The translations under genes and the position numbers were made by a program. A stretch of DNA of 64,000 nt from CAYOHY01 sp964403885 (GTDB lineage: Bacteria > Actinomycetota > Coriobacteriia > Anaerosomatales > PHET01): assembly GCA_964403885.1 (NCBI GenBank), contig CAYOHY010000007.1:8404-72403 (forward strand), given 5' to 3'. The notes below the pieces were generated by a model that saw only the letters and a list, made by a program, of their open reading frames with translations, ran no database searches and was not told the origin of the DNA. This document shows, piece by piece, positions 1 to 8,985 of this stretch (within the stretch, counting starts at the first letter, position 1; every line of letters begins with the position of its first letter).

Positions 1-325
1 CAGAGATCATCGGTGCTGAGACGCCCACCACGATGGGGGCGTCGCCGAGGGTGGAGTACCAGCCCACAAGGAACTCCATGCCCTCGGGGCCGAGAAGCTC
101 AGCGAACTCAGCGAGATGGACCGTCGTCTGCGCGACCACGGTCCCCACCCTCTCGCGCACCTGGCCGGTGGCCACATGGAAGCGCCACGGCTGAGAGTTA
201 CGCGACGAAGGTGCGAGGCTTGCCGCGGACAGCACCTTGGCGACCTGCTCGCGGGAGGGCGTACCCGGGCCAAAGGTCCTCACCGACCGGCGTCGCTCGA
301 ATGCGTCCCACAGCTCCATGGTCAT
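1..325 (-). CDS. Nitroreductase family protein (N-terminal part, runs off the left edge)
   Basis: About 108 N-terminal residues are visible. They begin MTMELWDAFERRRSVRTF and continue with SRNSQPWRFHV, the flavin-binding start of the nitroreductase/FMN oxidoreductase family. Such enzymes use NAD(P)H and FMN to reduce nitro, quinone or similar substrates in the cytoplasm; the substrate cannot be read here. The ATG overlaps the TGA of the upstream glycosyltransferase (ATGA), so it is probably translationally coupled as the last visible gene of the phosphatase-led operon. The C-terminal half lies outside the window. Confidence 0.85.
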   Translation of the reverse strand, partial: MTMELWDAFERRRSVRTFGPGTPSREQVAKVLSAASLAPSSRNSQPWRFHVATGQVRERVGTVVAQTTVHLAEFAELLGPEGMEFLVGWYSTLGDAPIVVGVSAPMIS

Positions 326-1437
326 CCTTCCTCGGCGATCATCGCCCGAACTCGCTCGCACACCTGCTGGCACGCGTTGTGCCGCCCCATCTCTGAAACA
401 TTGCCCCTCATCTGAGCGAGCCGCTCGGGGTGACTGGAAAGGTAGCGGACCTTGTCGATCGCATCCTCGTCATCGCGCGCCACCAAAGCGACGCCCGCGT
501 TGACGAGCTGGTCAGCGTTGAACCTCTCCTGCCCCGCAATCGGATTATAGATGACCAGAGGCACTCCCAGCGCTAATGCTTCCGCATGGGAGGCCGACCC
601 CATACGGGCACAGACCACATCGGCCGCCTTGATCGAGAGTGCTCGCGACGCCGTGTCTCCCACCAGTCTCAGGGGACCGGGCGAACCCACACCCTCGAGA
701 CGACGAGCCGCGCGCTCGTCGGCCGAGACGACCACCACTTGGATCCCGGCCGCACTCAGACCCAACGCGATCGCCGCGGCGTCGACTTCTCCGGCCGCCG
801 CCGACATCGTGACGGTGAAACGGTCACTGAGCCCCAGCTCAGCGCGGCACCCGGTCGCCGCATGGGCCTTGGTGGTGCGCTCCGAGACGGGAATGCCCGT
901 GACCATGATGCGGTCCCACGCGACACCGCGCACCACCAGCTCCTCACGGACCTCTTTGGTGGGTACGAAGAACAGCCTCACGTCAGGGTGCAGCCAGGTC
1001 AGCCGAGGACTCATGTCGGTCAGCACGTGGAAGACCGGCACCCCCGCCGGCGAGACCTCGGCGCACACCGCGGCCGCAAGCGACGAGGTCGCTATGACCG
1101 CGTGAGGACGGACCCTGCCGAGCAGCGCAACCGCACGCTCGAGTCCGCTCGACTCGAGCTCCTGCATGACGTTGCCGAACACGCAGACCTGACGGGCTCG
1201 CTCCAACGTGCCCGTCAGCGCGGGCAGGAAGGCCTCGTCATGGCCGTAGGCGATGCGAGCGAGTACCGCGGTGGCGGGCAACACCTCTTCGAAGAAGTCG
1301 ATCGTCTCGGCATCACAGTGGTCAGCCAAGACCGACCGGTGATAGCGGTACAGCGCGTCGCTTACGGAGCGTGACAGTCCGCCAAGCGTGTCGCCCACGA
1401 TCAGAATACGTCGCTTGTCGGAGCGACGTCGGGGCAT
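322..1437 (-). CDS. GT28/MGDG-synthase-type glycosyltransferase
   Basis: About 371 residues. The N-terminal Rossmann domain begins RRILIVGDTLGGLSRSVSDAL, as in processive diacylglycerol glucosyltransferases and MGDG synthases. The C-terminal GT-B domain carries ADVVCARMGSASHAEAL followed by GVPLVIYNPIAGQERFNAD, the nucleotide-sugar site of the MurG/UgtP group. The likely role is sugar transfer from a nucleotide sugar to a membrane lipid at the inner face of the membrane; the exact acceptor is inference. The start is TTG-ATG: I prefer the ATG at 1437, which overlaps the stop of the upstream anti-sigma gene, but the TTG at 1440 is possible. Its stop overlaps the nitroreductase start. Confidence 0.8.
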   Translation of the reverse strand: MPRRRSDKRRILIVGDTLGGLSRSVSDALYRYHRSVLADHCDAETIDFFEEVLPATAVLARIAYGHDEAFLPALTGTLERARQVCVFGNVMQELESSGLERAVALLGRVRPHAVIATSSLAAAVCAEVSPAGVPVFHVLTDMSPRLTWLHPDVRLFFVPTKEVREELVVRGVAWDRIMVTGIPVSERTTKAHAATGCRAELGLSDRFTVTMSAAAGEVDAAAIALGLSAAGIQVVVVSADERAARRLEGVGSPGPLRLVGDTASRALSIKAADVVCARMGSASHAEALALGVPLVIYNPIAGQERFNADQLVNAGVALVARDDEDAIDKVRYLSSHPERLAQMRGNVSEMGRHNACQQVCERVRAMIAEEG

Positions 1438-2219
1438 CAACCCACCGCCGCTCGGTGCTTGGTGAGCCGAACCAGCGTGCCGCCCAGCGGCGAGACATCG
1501 AACTCCACGTTGTCCATGAGCGCACGCATGAACATGACGCCGCGTCCACCGGGGGCATAGAGGTCATCGTTGCCCGCGTGTACCCCGTCGAAGCCCTGAC
1601 CGGCATCCATGACCTCGAGCACGACCCGGTCTTCGAACGCGATGACGCCGATACCCACGTGCCCCTCGCCCGTGCCAGGGGATCCATGGCGCACAGCGTT
1701 CGCAAGTGCCTCGCCCAGCGCGACCTTGATGTCGAAGAGCGCGGAGTCAGGAAAGCCGAGCGGTACGATCAGATCGCACACTCGTTCCCGGGTCTCACTC
1801 AGGCGGTTCACGTCGGGAGTCATCGTGAGGTCTTCGCGCCACAGCAACGAGGCGGGCGCAAAGGGCAGCTCGAGACCTTCGAGCGCAGCTGCGACGTTTG
1901 CGGACATGCCCACGGACTCAGCGACCGATACCAGACCTGAAAGCTCCAGAATGCGCCCCACGTCCTTGGTCGCCCCAGCCAAGACGAGACGGCCGCCCAC
2001 CGGTTTGAGCATGTGATCGAGCCACACGAGAAGCCCGAGCGCCGAGCTGTCGGCATAGTCGACACAGCTCAGATCGAGCACCACGTTCCGGGAGCCGGTC
2101 TTGAGTGCGGTATCAAGCCGCTCGCGGAGTTCAGGCACCACCGCGACGTCGATATCACCGGCAAGCCGCACCACGCAGGCACGGGGTCCGACCTCTTGAG
2201 AGATCTCGAATTGCGTCAT
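1437..2219 (-). CDS. STAS anti-anti-sigma domain fused to HATPase anti-sigma kinase domain
   Basis: 260 residues in two domains. Residues 1-105 form a STAS domain with the phosphorylatable serine in VDYADSSALGLL. Residues about 125-255 form a GHKL ATPase of the RsbW/SpoIIAB type, with FDIKVALGEALANAVRHG (N-box), VLEVMDAGQGFD (G1) and GGRGVMFMRALMD (G2). In standard partner switching these are separate proteins: the kinase holds a sigma factor and phosphorylates the STAS protein, and a PP2C phosphatase resets it. Here both are one chain, and a SpoIIE phosphatase gene directly abuts upstream (TAGATG). No sigma factor gene is adjacent, so the target is unknown. Confidence 0.88.
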   Translation of the reverse strand: MTQFEISQEVGPRACVVRLAGDIDVAVVPELRERLDTALKTGSRNVVLDLSCVDYADSSALGLLVWLDHMLKPVGGRLVLAGATKDVGRILELSGLVSVAESVGMSANVAAALEGLELPFAPASLLWREDLTMTPDVNRLSETRERVCDLIVPLGFPDSALFDIKVALGEALANAVRHGSPGTGEGHVGIGVIAFEDRVVLEVMDAGQGFDGVHAGNDDLYAPGGRGVMFMRALMDNVEFDVSPLGGTLVRLTKHRAAVG

Positions 2220-5200
2220 CTATGTGCCGAACCCTTCATGCGGGCCGTCGTGTGTCTTGACGATGGTACCCGCAATCTCGACCACCAGAACCGCCACGTC
2301 GTCTTTGAGTCCCACCCTCACAAACGACTGGACCGCACGAAGCAGGTCCGCGGGCGCATCGATAGCGCGAATCGACGCGCCGAACACCTGATCCACCCGT
2401 TCCTCGCCAAAGAACTCGCCCTCGAACCGACCCTCCGTCACGCCGTCGGTATAGAGGAGCACCGCGTCACCTTCACCCAACCGCACGCTCTTCTCCGCAT
2501 ACGCTGCGTCGATCGCGGCGCCGAGCAGCGGCCCGGTGACCCCCAGGCGCTCGATGGTACCGTCAGCACGGCGCAGTACCGCAGGCGGATGTCCGCCATC
2601 GGCCCATGCCAGCTCTCCGGAGTGCGGATCGAGGCGGCCGAGCCACGACGTGACGATGTCGCTCGCATCTCCCGATTCACCCACGAAACGGTTGAGTTGG
2701 GACATAGCCTCAGCGGGCCCCAACCCGGCGGACACCAATGCGCGCGCCGAGTACTTGATCATCGACGTCTTGGTCGCCGCCCTGACCCCCTTGCCGCACA
2801 CATCGGCGATGGTGAACCATATCGCTCCGTCGGGCGCTCTGAACAGGTCGTAGTAGTCACCGCCGATCTCGGCGTCACCACCTGCAGGCCGATACTCCGC
2901 TGCCGCCCTGATCTCGGCGAACTCGGGAAGGGCCCCCGGAAGGATCGACCTCTGAAGAGTCTGGGCCACGTCGTGCTCTCGGCTGTAGAGACTCGCAGTG
3001 TCGATCGCGAGCGCGGCCTGCGTCGCGAAGGTCTGCAGCATGTTCAGGTCCTCATCGGCGAACGCACCCGGTCGCACCGAGAAGACCATGAGCACGCCGA
3101 TGGGCCGCCCGCGCGCCATGAGCGGCACTGCGAGCAGCGAGCGCAAGTCGTGACTTGCCGCAGAGCCCGCGAGCCCGTCCATGCTCGCGTGCAGGTCCCT
3201 GACCGATACCGGTTGTCCGGTCTTGAACACGTGACCGGGCAGGTCCTCACCCGGCTTGACCTCGAGGTAGAGGACCGAGGGCGGCACCGCACCGCGCGCC
3301 ATCGAGGTCGCAAGCGAGCCCTTGCGTGAATCGTGCAGCAGCAACGCGACCGAGTCGGCCGAAAGGATCTTTTGGACGACGTCGAGCACTCGGTTGAGGA
3401 CGACATTGACCTGCAACGAGGAGCCCACGGCCTGGCTGATGCGGAAGATCGTCTCAAGGTTCGCGGCGCGCGTCAGGGCACGTTCGTAGAAGAACGCGTT
3501 GTCGAGTGCGAGCTCGAGCTCGTCGGCCAACGCCGAGGCGATCCGAAGCGACTTGCCGGTGTGGTCCGCCGCGGAGAGGGCGATCATCATCACCGCACCA
3601 TGATCTGTGTCGAGGCCGACGGGAACCACGAGTAGCTCCGCAGCATCGAACTCGACCAGCAAACGGTCACCCTCCGGCCCGTCTCCCAGCATGTGAACGA
3701 CCGGGTTTCCATCGCCTCGGGACAACACCCTGAGGCCCGCGGCAAGGAACTCGGGGTCGCGGCCGCGAGCCGGATCGTCAGGCAGGCCAAGCGCTGCTCG
3801 GTCCACCAGCAGGATGCTTGCGAACGGCGCCGACAGCACGTCGCGGATGATCCACTCGACGACACCCAGGGCCTTGCCGAGCCCGTCCGGCCGCACCAGC
3901 TCCTCCGCGACGGCGCGCAGCGCCTCGGCCACCTGCCGAGACGCACTCTCCTCCTCGAACAGGCGTGAGGTCTGCACTGCGACCGCAGCCTGAGCCGAGA
4001 ATGTGCGCACCATCTCCCGCTCGGCCTCACTGGCCTCTTGGCCGGCGTCTCGCAAGACGACGACCACGCCGAGCGCCTCATGACCGGCGAGCAACGGGGC
4101 CGCCAATGCCGAGGAATGGGAACCCGCAAGCCCGGGCAGCTCTGCCGAGAACTCAGCGGGTGAGCCGATGAGGTCCACCGGCGAGGACGAGTACAAGGCG
4201 CGGGCCAACCAGCCCCCGACGTCGACCTTCACCGGCTCCGCGGCCGCGAGATCGATGCCTCGCGTTCGAACCGGCGTCAGCAGTGACCCGTCGCCTTCGA
4301 CCAGGTAGATCGCCGCCCCGCCGGGTCCGACGATGTGCCCCATCGCCGAGAGGATGCCGTCGAGCACCTGGTCGACCTGTGAGGCGCTCGCGAGCAGTTG
4401 CGAAAGATCGTGCAGGGCATTGAGGCGCAGCGCGAGATCGTTGAACGCCTCAGACACTGCGCCGATCTCATCAGCGCGACCCACGGGAAGCGGCTTGACG
4501 TAGGAACCGGCCGCCGCGCTGCGCGCAGCACCCTCAAGGTCCCGCAGAGGCCGCACGAGACGCTGCGAGACGCCCCAGGCGGCAGCGATGGCGACCACGC
4601 CGCCGAAGATCAGCACCATGACGGCGGGCGTCACCGCGCGCATCGTGTCGCGCATCGCAACTTGCGCCGGCTCGACCACCATGATGCGCCAGTCGATACC
4701 GTCAAGGCCCTGGATGTCGTTGTACTGGCCGCCCAGCGGTGTGCCGTCGACGGAGGGTACGGTCACCCGTCCACTGCCCGCCGTCACCGGCGTCCAGCGT
4801 GCGCGTGAGAGCTGCGGTGAACTCGCCCCCGAATTCGCGATGATGCTGCCGCGATCGAGAACCGCCACCGTCCGGCCGCTCAGCTGCGCTGATACCTCCC
4901 TGACGATGCCGCCCAAGAAGCCGGTGTCGACCTTTGCCACGAGAATCACCGGGCGGCCCGCCGACGATACGAGGGTTCGGACGAACCACAGGTCCGAGCG
5001 ACTCTTCGACCCGGTCCCGGCGTGCGCGATGTATCCCGTGCGCCCATGAGCGATATCGCTGAAGACGGGCTCCGAGGCGATCGATGAGATCGGCGCCGCT
5101 CCCGGCATCGATGCGACCACCGAGCCGTCGGGCCGAACGAGGTAGGCAGCGTCAAGAGACCCGCGCTTGCGCGCGAGCATCATCGTGAACCGTGAGGTCA

Positions 5201-5462
5201 TCTTCTGCGGTGAGCTCTCTTGCGCCATCTGGAAGGCAACATCAGCGAGGTAGCCTTCAAGGTCGCGAAGCTCGCTCTCAGTGCGGTCCTCGATGAACTG
5301 GACCGCAAGAACGTCACGTCCTTCGGCCTTCTCAACGGAAAGCCGGGAAGTGGAGACAAGCGCCACCGCTCCCGCAGTGGTCACGGTGATTGCTCCGATG
5401 AGGAGCGTCACGCGGACGATGCGGGCGGCGAGACCCCCTGGTGTGCGCAGTTTCGCAGCCAC
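2220..5462 (-). CDS. Membrane-bound sensor serine phosphatase (HAMP, three GAF-like regions, SpoIIE/PP2C)
   Basis: 1080 residues. A transmembrane helix lies at about 17-40. An extracytoplasmic Cache-like sensor region follows at about 45-270, then a second helix at 278-298 and a HAMP segment at 299-350 (RLVRPLRDLEGAA). Three GAF-like regions lie at about 350-500, 510-660 and 665-825. The SpoIIE phosphatase occupies about 850-1065, with GGDYYDLF, IADVCGKGVRAA and LYTDGVTEG carrying the metal-binding acidic residues. It likely dephosphorylates a STAS protein in response to an external signal; the abutting gene encodes a STAS/anti-sigma fusion, the natural partner. It appears to lead the operon 5462-1, with about 95 bases upstream to ccdA. 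Confidence 0.9.
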   Translation of the reverse strand: MAAKLRTPGGLAARIVRVTLLIGAITVTTAGAVALVSTSRLSVEKAEGRDVLAVQFIEDRTESELRDLEGYLADVAFQMAQESSPQKMTSRFTMMLARKRGSLDAAYLVRPDGSVVASMPGAAPISSIASEPVFSDIAHGRTGYIAHAGTGSKSRSDLWFVRTLVSSAGRPVILVAKVDTGFLGGIVREVSAQLSGRTVAVLDRGSIIANSGASSPQLSRARWTPVTAGSGRVTVPSVDGTPLGGQYNDIQGLDGIDWRIMVVEPAQVAMRDTMRAVTPAVMVLIFGGVVAIAAAWGVSQRLVRPLRDLEGAARSAAAGSYVKPLPVGRADEIGAVSEAFNDLALRLNALHDLSQLLASASQVDQVLDGILSAMGHIVGPGGAAIYLVEGDGSLLTPVRTRGIDLAAAEPVKVDVGGWLARALYSSSPVDLIGSPAEFSAELPGLAGSHSSALAAPLLAGHEALGVVVVLRDAGQEASEAEREMVRTFSAQAAVAVQTSRLFEEESASRQVAEALRAVAEELVRPDGLGKALGVVEWIIRDVLSAPFASILLVDRAALGLPDDPARGRDPEFLAAGLRVLSRGDGNPVVHMLGDGPEGDRLLVEFDAAELLVVPVGLDTDHGAVMMIALSAADHTGKSLRIASALADELELALDNAFFYERALTRAANLETIFRISQAVGSSLQVNVVLNRVLDVVQKILSADSVALLLHDSRKGSLATSMARGAVPPSVLYLEVKPGEDLPGHVFKTGQPVSVRDLHASMDGLAGSAASHDLRSLLAVPLMARGRPIGVLMVFSVRPGAFADEDLNMLQTFATQAALAIDTASLYSREHDVAQTLQRSILPGALPEFAEIRAAAEYRPAGGDAEIGGDYYDLFRAPDGAIWFTIADVCGKGVRAATKTSMIKYSARALVSAGLGPAEAMSQLNRFVGESGDASDIVTSWLGRLDPHSGELAWADGGHPPAVLRRADGTIERLGVTGPLLGAAIDAAYAEKSVRLGEGDAVLLYTDGVTEGRFEGEFFGEERVDQVFGASIRAIDAPADLLRAVQSFVRVGLKDDVAVLVVEIAGTIVKTHDGPHEGFGT

Positions 5463-5557
5463 CCGTCTCCACCCCGTCGAGGAGCCACGCGTCCCCCGCG
5501 TGACCTGCGACTACATCGTACTGCAAGCGCCTGACACGCGATAGCGAACTGGAAGCA

Positions 5558-6304
5558 TCATCCGGTCAGGCCGGGCAGCGGGACCTCGATCGCGGGCACG
5601 AAGTTGAACAGCCACGACGCCAAGACACCCAACCGGCCGGTGACGATCAGCACTCCCACCACTATCAGCAGCGAACCGGCGACTCGGTTGATGATCAGCG
5701 AGTGCTTGTTGAGCCACCTCATCACCACTCCCAGGCGCCCGAACAACACCGCCACCAGCACAAAGGGCACCCCGAGACCCAACGAGTAGACGAGAAGAAG
5801 CAACGCGCCCTGACCCACCGACTCCGAGGAGCTTGCGAGGGCCAGGATCGAGGCGAGGATCGGCCCCACGCATGGTGTCCAGCCGGCGGCGAACGCCATT
5901 CCCATGACAAGCGCCGCTCCCCTGCCGAAGTTGCGCGAACGCTCCATGTCCACCCGGGCCTCGCCGTAGAGCCACGGCACTTTGATGATGCCGAGCATCA
6001 GCACCCCGAAGCCGATGACCGCTAGCCCTCCCACCTTCTCGATGATCACGCGGTACTCGGACAGGAACTGACCCAGCACCGAGGCGGTCGCGCCAAGCGA
6101 CACGAAGATGAACGTGAAGCCGGCGACGAACATGAGTGACGGAACGAGTACCTTGCTCGTGGAGGTCTGCGCGTCTCGCAGCTCAGCGGCGGTCAGGCCT
6201 GTCATGAACGAGAGGTATCCCGGAATGAGCGGGAGGACGCACGGCGACAGAAACGAGACAACACCCGCAGCGAACGCGATCAGAACCGATAGTGCCAGCG
6301 GCAT
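5558..6304 (-). CDS. ccdA: CcdA/DsbD-like thiol electron carrier across the membrane
   Basis: 248 residues with six hydrophobic helices. It has the paired cysteine-proline motifs of CcdA: SFLSPCVLPLIPGYL near the N-terminus and AGWTPCVGPIL in the middle. CcdA takes electrons from cytoplasmic thioredoxin and passes them outward to reduce extracytoplasmic thiols, for example in cytochrome c maturation. I chose the ATG at 6304 (AGGAG 11 bases upstream); a GTG at 6316 is an alternative. It follows the cupredoxin gene in the same direction but has its own promoter, with a palindromic operator matching those of the tandem CsoR gene and thioredoxin, so it probably belongs to that regulon. Confidence 0.9.
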   Translation of the reverse strand: MPLALSVLIAFAAGVVSFLSPCVLPLIPGYLSFMTGLTAAELRDAQTSTSKVLVPSLMFVAGFTFIFVSLGATASVLGQFLSEYRVIIEKVGGLAVIGFGVLMLGIIKVPWLYGEARVDMERSRNFGRGAALVMGMAFAAGWTPCVGPILASILALASSSESVGQGALLLLVYSLGLGVPFVLVAVLFGRLGVVMRWLNKHSLIINRVAGSLLIVVGVLIVTGRLGVLASWLFNFVPAIEVPLPGLTG

Positions 6305-6350
6305 CGAGGCACACACTCCTCAGCGAACAAAGCGACGGTGGACGCAGAAC

Positions 6351-6379
6351 AGCATACCCTCTGGGGTATCGGTATGCAA
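6351..6379 (-). promoter_or_regulatory. ccdA promoter with CsoR-type operator in the spacer
   Basis: On the minus strand there is TTGCAT (6379-6374), a 17-base spacer and TATGCT (6356-6351). The spacer and the edge of the -10 hold ATACCCTCTGGGGTAT (6354-6369), a palindrome with one mismatch. The same arrangement appears in front of the thioredoxin and tandem CsoR genes. A repressor bound here would block RNA polymerase. Confidence 0.6.
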
Positions 6380-6380
6380 C

Positions 6381-6887
6381 TTACTCCGCGACTATGACAC
6401 CGCACGCTTGGCCTGACACTGAGCTGAGCGGGTACACGCCTGGCCGAAGTCCGGGCAACCTGATCACGGTGCCGCCCTCCGTCAACCGGAACGACAGTCC
6501 CAAGGCCTCGAGTTTGACGTACTCGGTGCACCCCTCGCCCTCGGAGAACACGACTTCGACGGGCTCGCCCGCACGTACCGTGATGTGATTGGGCGTGAGG
6601 TATCCGCGCGATGCGTCTATGTCGACACGCTGCTCGCCGCTGACCTGCAGCGCTCGCACGGGCTGAGACAACACCTTCTGCTGAGCGTACACCGTGGTCG
6701 CGGGGTCATACAGCGTGCCCGCATAGGCCGCGGATCGCATCCCCTGACGCGCCGAATCGACAAGCTGGTGCGATGCGGCGAACGAGTAACCGGCCACCAC
6801 GACGAGCGCGGAAAGTGCCGCAACGGCGAGATACGCGGTGGTACCTGGCCTGGCTACGTCGTGGATGGCCGGTCGATTCGCGAACAT
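6381..6887 (-). CDS. Membrane-anchored cupredoxin-like protein
   Basis: 168 residues. A single hydrophobic helix at about 17-37 anchors the protein. The C-terminal 80 residues look like a small cupredoxin domain, with NHITVRAGEPVEVVF, then GEGCTEYV and a final GQACGVIV that resembles the usual copper-ligand loop shortened at the end. It probably faces the outside and binds copper or acts in thiol/copper handling; binding is not proven because the ligand loop is short. The ATG at 6887 lies seven bases after the stop of the HMA gene, so the two form an operon. A longer upstream in-frame start would overlap the HMA gene and is unlikely. Confidence 0.7.
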   Translation of the reverse strand: MFANRPAIHDVARPGTTAYLAVAALSALVVVAGYSFAASHQLVDSARQGMRSAAYAGTLYDPATTVYAQQKVLSQPVRALQVSGEQRVDIDASRGYLTPNHITVRAGEPVEVVFSEGEGCTEYVKLEALGLSFRLTEGGTVIRLPGLRPGVYPLSSVSGQACGVIVAE

Positions 6888-6894
6888 CAGTGCG

Positions 6895-7116
6895 TCAGGC
6901 CTCCAGGTCTGCCTCGTAACCGGCACCCTGGATCGCGGAGATGATCGCCTCAGGCGTGACGACAGCGTCATCGTAGGTGACCACGGTCAAGCCGGTGGCG
7001 TGGTCCGTCTTGGTCGACTCGACGCCGGCCAGGTCGGTGAGCGTCATATCGACGAGCATCGAGCACGAGCTGCAGTGCAGTCCGGATGTGACGAAACGAG
7101 AGGTCTTCTGAGCCAT
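6895..7116 (-). CDS. Heavy-metal-associated (HMA) domain protein, copper-chaperone-like
   Basis: 73 residues, the size of CopZ-type chaperones. The metal-binding loop reads GLHCSSCSMLVD (CxxC), followed by the usual ferredoxin-like fold: a helix, GVESTKTDHATGLTVVTYDD, and a C-terminal PEAIISAIQGAGYEA. It would carry Cu(I) or a similar soft metal in the cytoplasm. AGGAGG lies eight bases before the ATG. It is followed directly by the cupredoxin gene, and a sigma-54-like -24/-12 element sits about 50 bases upstream. No copper ATPase gene is visible nearby. Confidence 0.88.
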   Translation of the reverse strand: MAQKTSRFVTSGLHCSSCSMLVDMTLTDLAGVESTKTDHATGLTVVTYDDAVVTPEAIISAIQGAGYEADLEA

Positions 7117-7166
7117 GGGGTAGTCCTCCTTGGTGTATCCGAGCATCCTCGGCACGACCGACACGG

Positions 7167-7182
7167 TGCGAGCAGTGTGCCA
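7167..7182 (-). promoter_or_regulatory. Sigma-54-like promoter before the HMA/cupredoxin genes
   Basis: The minus strand reads TGGCACACTGCTCGCA, with GG and GC exactly ten bases apart. It matches the -24 element TGGCAC fully and the -12 element TTGCA with one mismatch. The predicted start of transcription is about 40 bases before the HMA ATG. rpoN and an NtrC-type activator are encoded just upstream. Confidence 0.5.
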
Positions 7183-7231
7183 ACAACGCCGCCCGGGAGG
7201 CAACCTGAACGCGGGTGAATCGAGCGCTGGG

Positions 7232-7561
7232 CTAGGCCTGCTGCTGATCGTCGAGACGCGCTCCGCAGTGAGGGCACAAACGCCAGTCCTGACCGACGTC
7301 CTGGCCGCACTCCGTGCACGAACGTGTCTGAAGATCGGGGCCGACGCTGCGATCACGCGACCGCCCGGAGCCCAACAGCAGCACGGCGACACCGATCACC
7401 AGCCCGGCAGCCACCGGAGGAATCCACCCAAGGCTGGCGGCGATGGTCGAGTGCAGCTCCGCCTCAGGACCCACAAGGCGGGCAACCACGACGAAGAGCA
7501 TGCCGAACGCTCCGCCGACAAGGGCGGCGAACGTAAAACGGATGAGCGAGCGAGCGGTCAA
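7232..7561 (-). CDS. Small membrane protein with C-terminal zinc ribbon
   Basis: 109 residues. Two hydrophobic helices lie at about 5-28 and 41-63. They are followed by a basic linker and a zinc-ribbon tail with two CxxC pairs, SCTECGQDV and LCPHCGARL. The function is unknown; such tails often bind one zinc and serve as small regulatory or assembly modules. The TTG start at 7561 is supported by GGAGA five bases upstream. A near-perfect sigma-54 promoter lies between it and the preceding NtrC-type regulator gene, suggesting it is a target of that regulator. Confidence 0.65.
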   Translation of the reverse strand: MTARSLIRFTFAALVGGAFGMLFVVVARLVGPEAELHSTIAASLGWIPPVAAGLVIGVAVLLLGSGRSRDRSVGPDLQTRSCTECGQDVGQDWRLCPHCGARLDDQQQA

Positions 7562-7600
7562 CGGTGTCTCCGAGCGTGCAGGGGTGCCACGCCACAGAAG

Positions 7601-7616
7601 TGCAACACGTGTGCCA
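7601..7616 (-). promoter_or_regulatory. Sigma-54 promoter (-24/-12) before the zinc-ribbon gene
   Basis: The minus strand reads TGGCACACGTGTTGCA. It has the full TGGCAC -24 and TTGCA -12 elements with GG-N10-GC spacing, and differs from the classical consensus only at the seventh base. It lies in the gap after the NtrC-type gene stop, and the predicted start of transcription is about 29 bases before the TTG start codon. Confidence 0.65.
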
Positions 7617-7621
7617 GCGGG

Positions 7622-8968
<1,347 letters not shown>

Positions 8969-8985
8969 TGTCCAGTCCTTCCGTG

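Noticed and set aside
368..383. Plus-strand TGGCACGCGTTGTGCC with sigma-54 spacing
   Set aside because: It lies inside the glycosyltransferase coding region and points to no downstream plus-strand gene; a chance match is likely in GC-rich DNA.
2013..3329. 438-codon plus-strand frame opposite the phosphatase gene
   Set aside because: Low-complexity Arg/His composition; the opposite strand encodes a clear SpoIIE/GAF protein.
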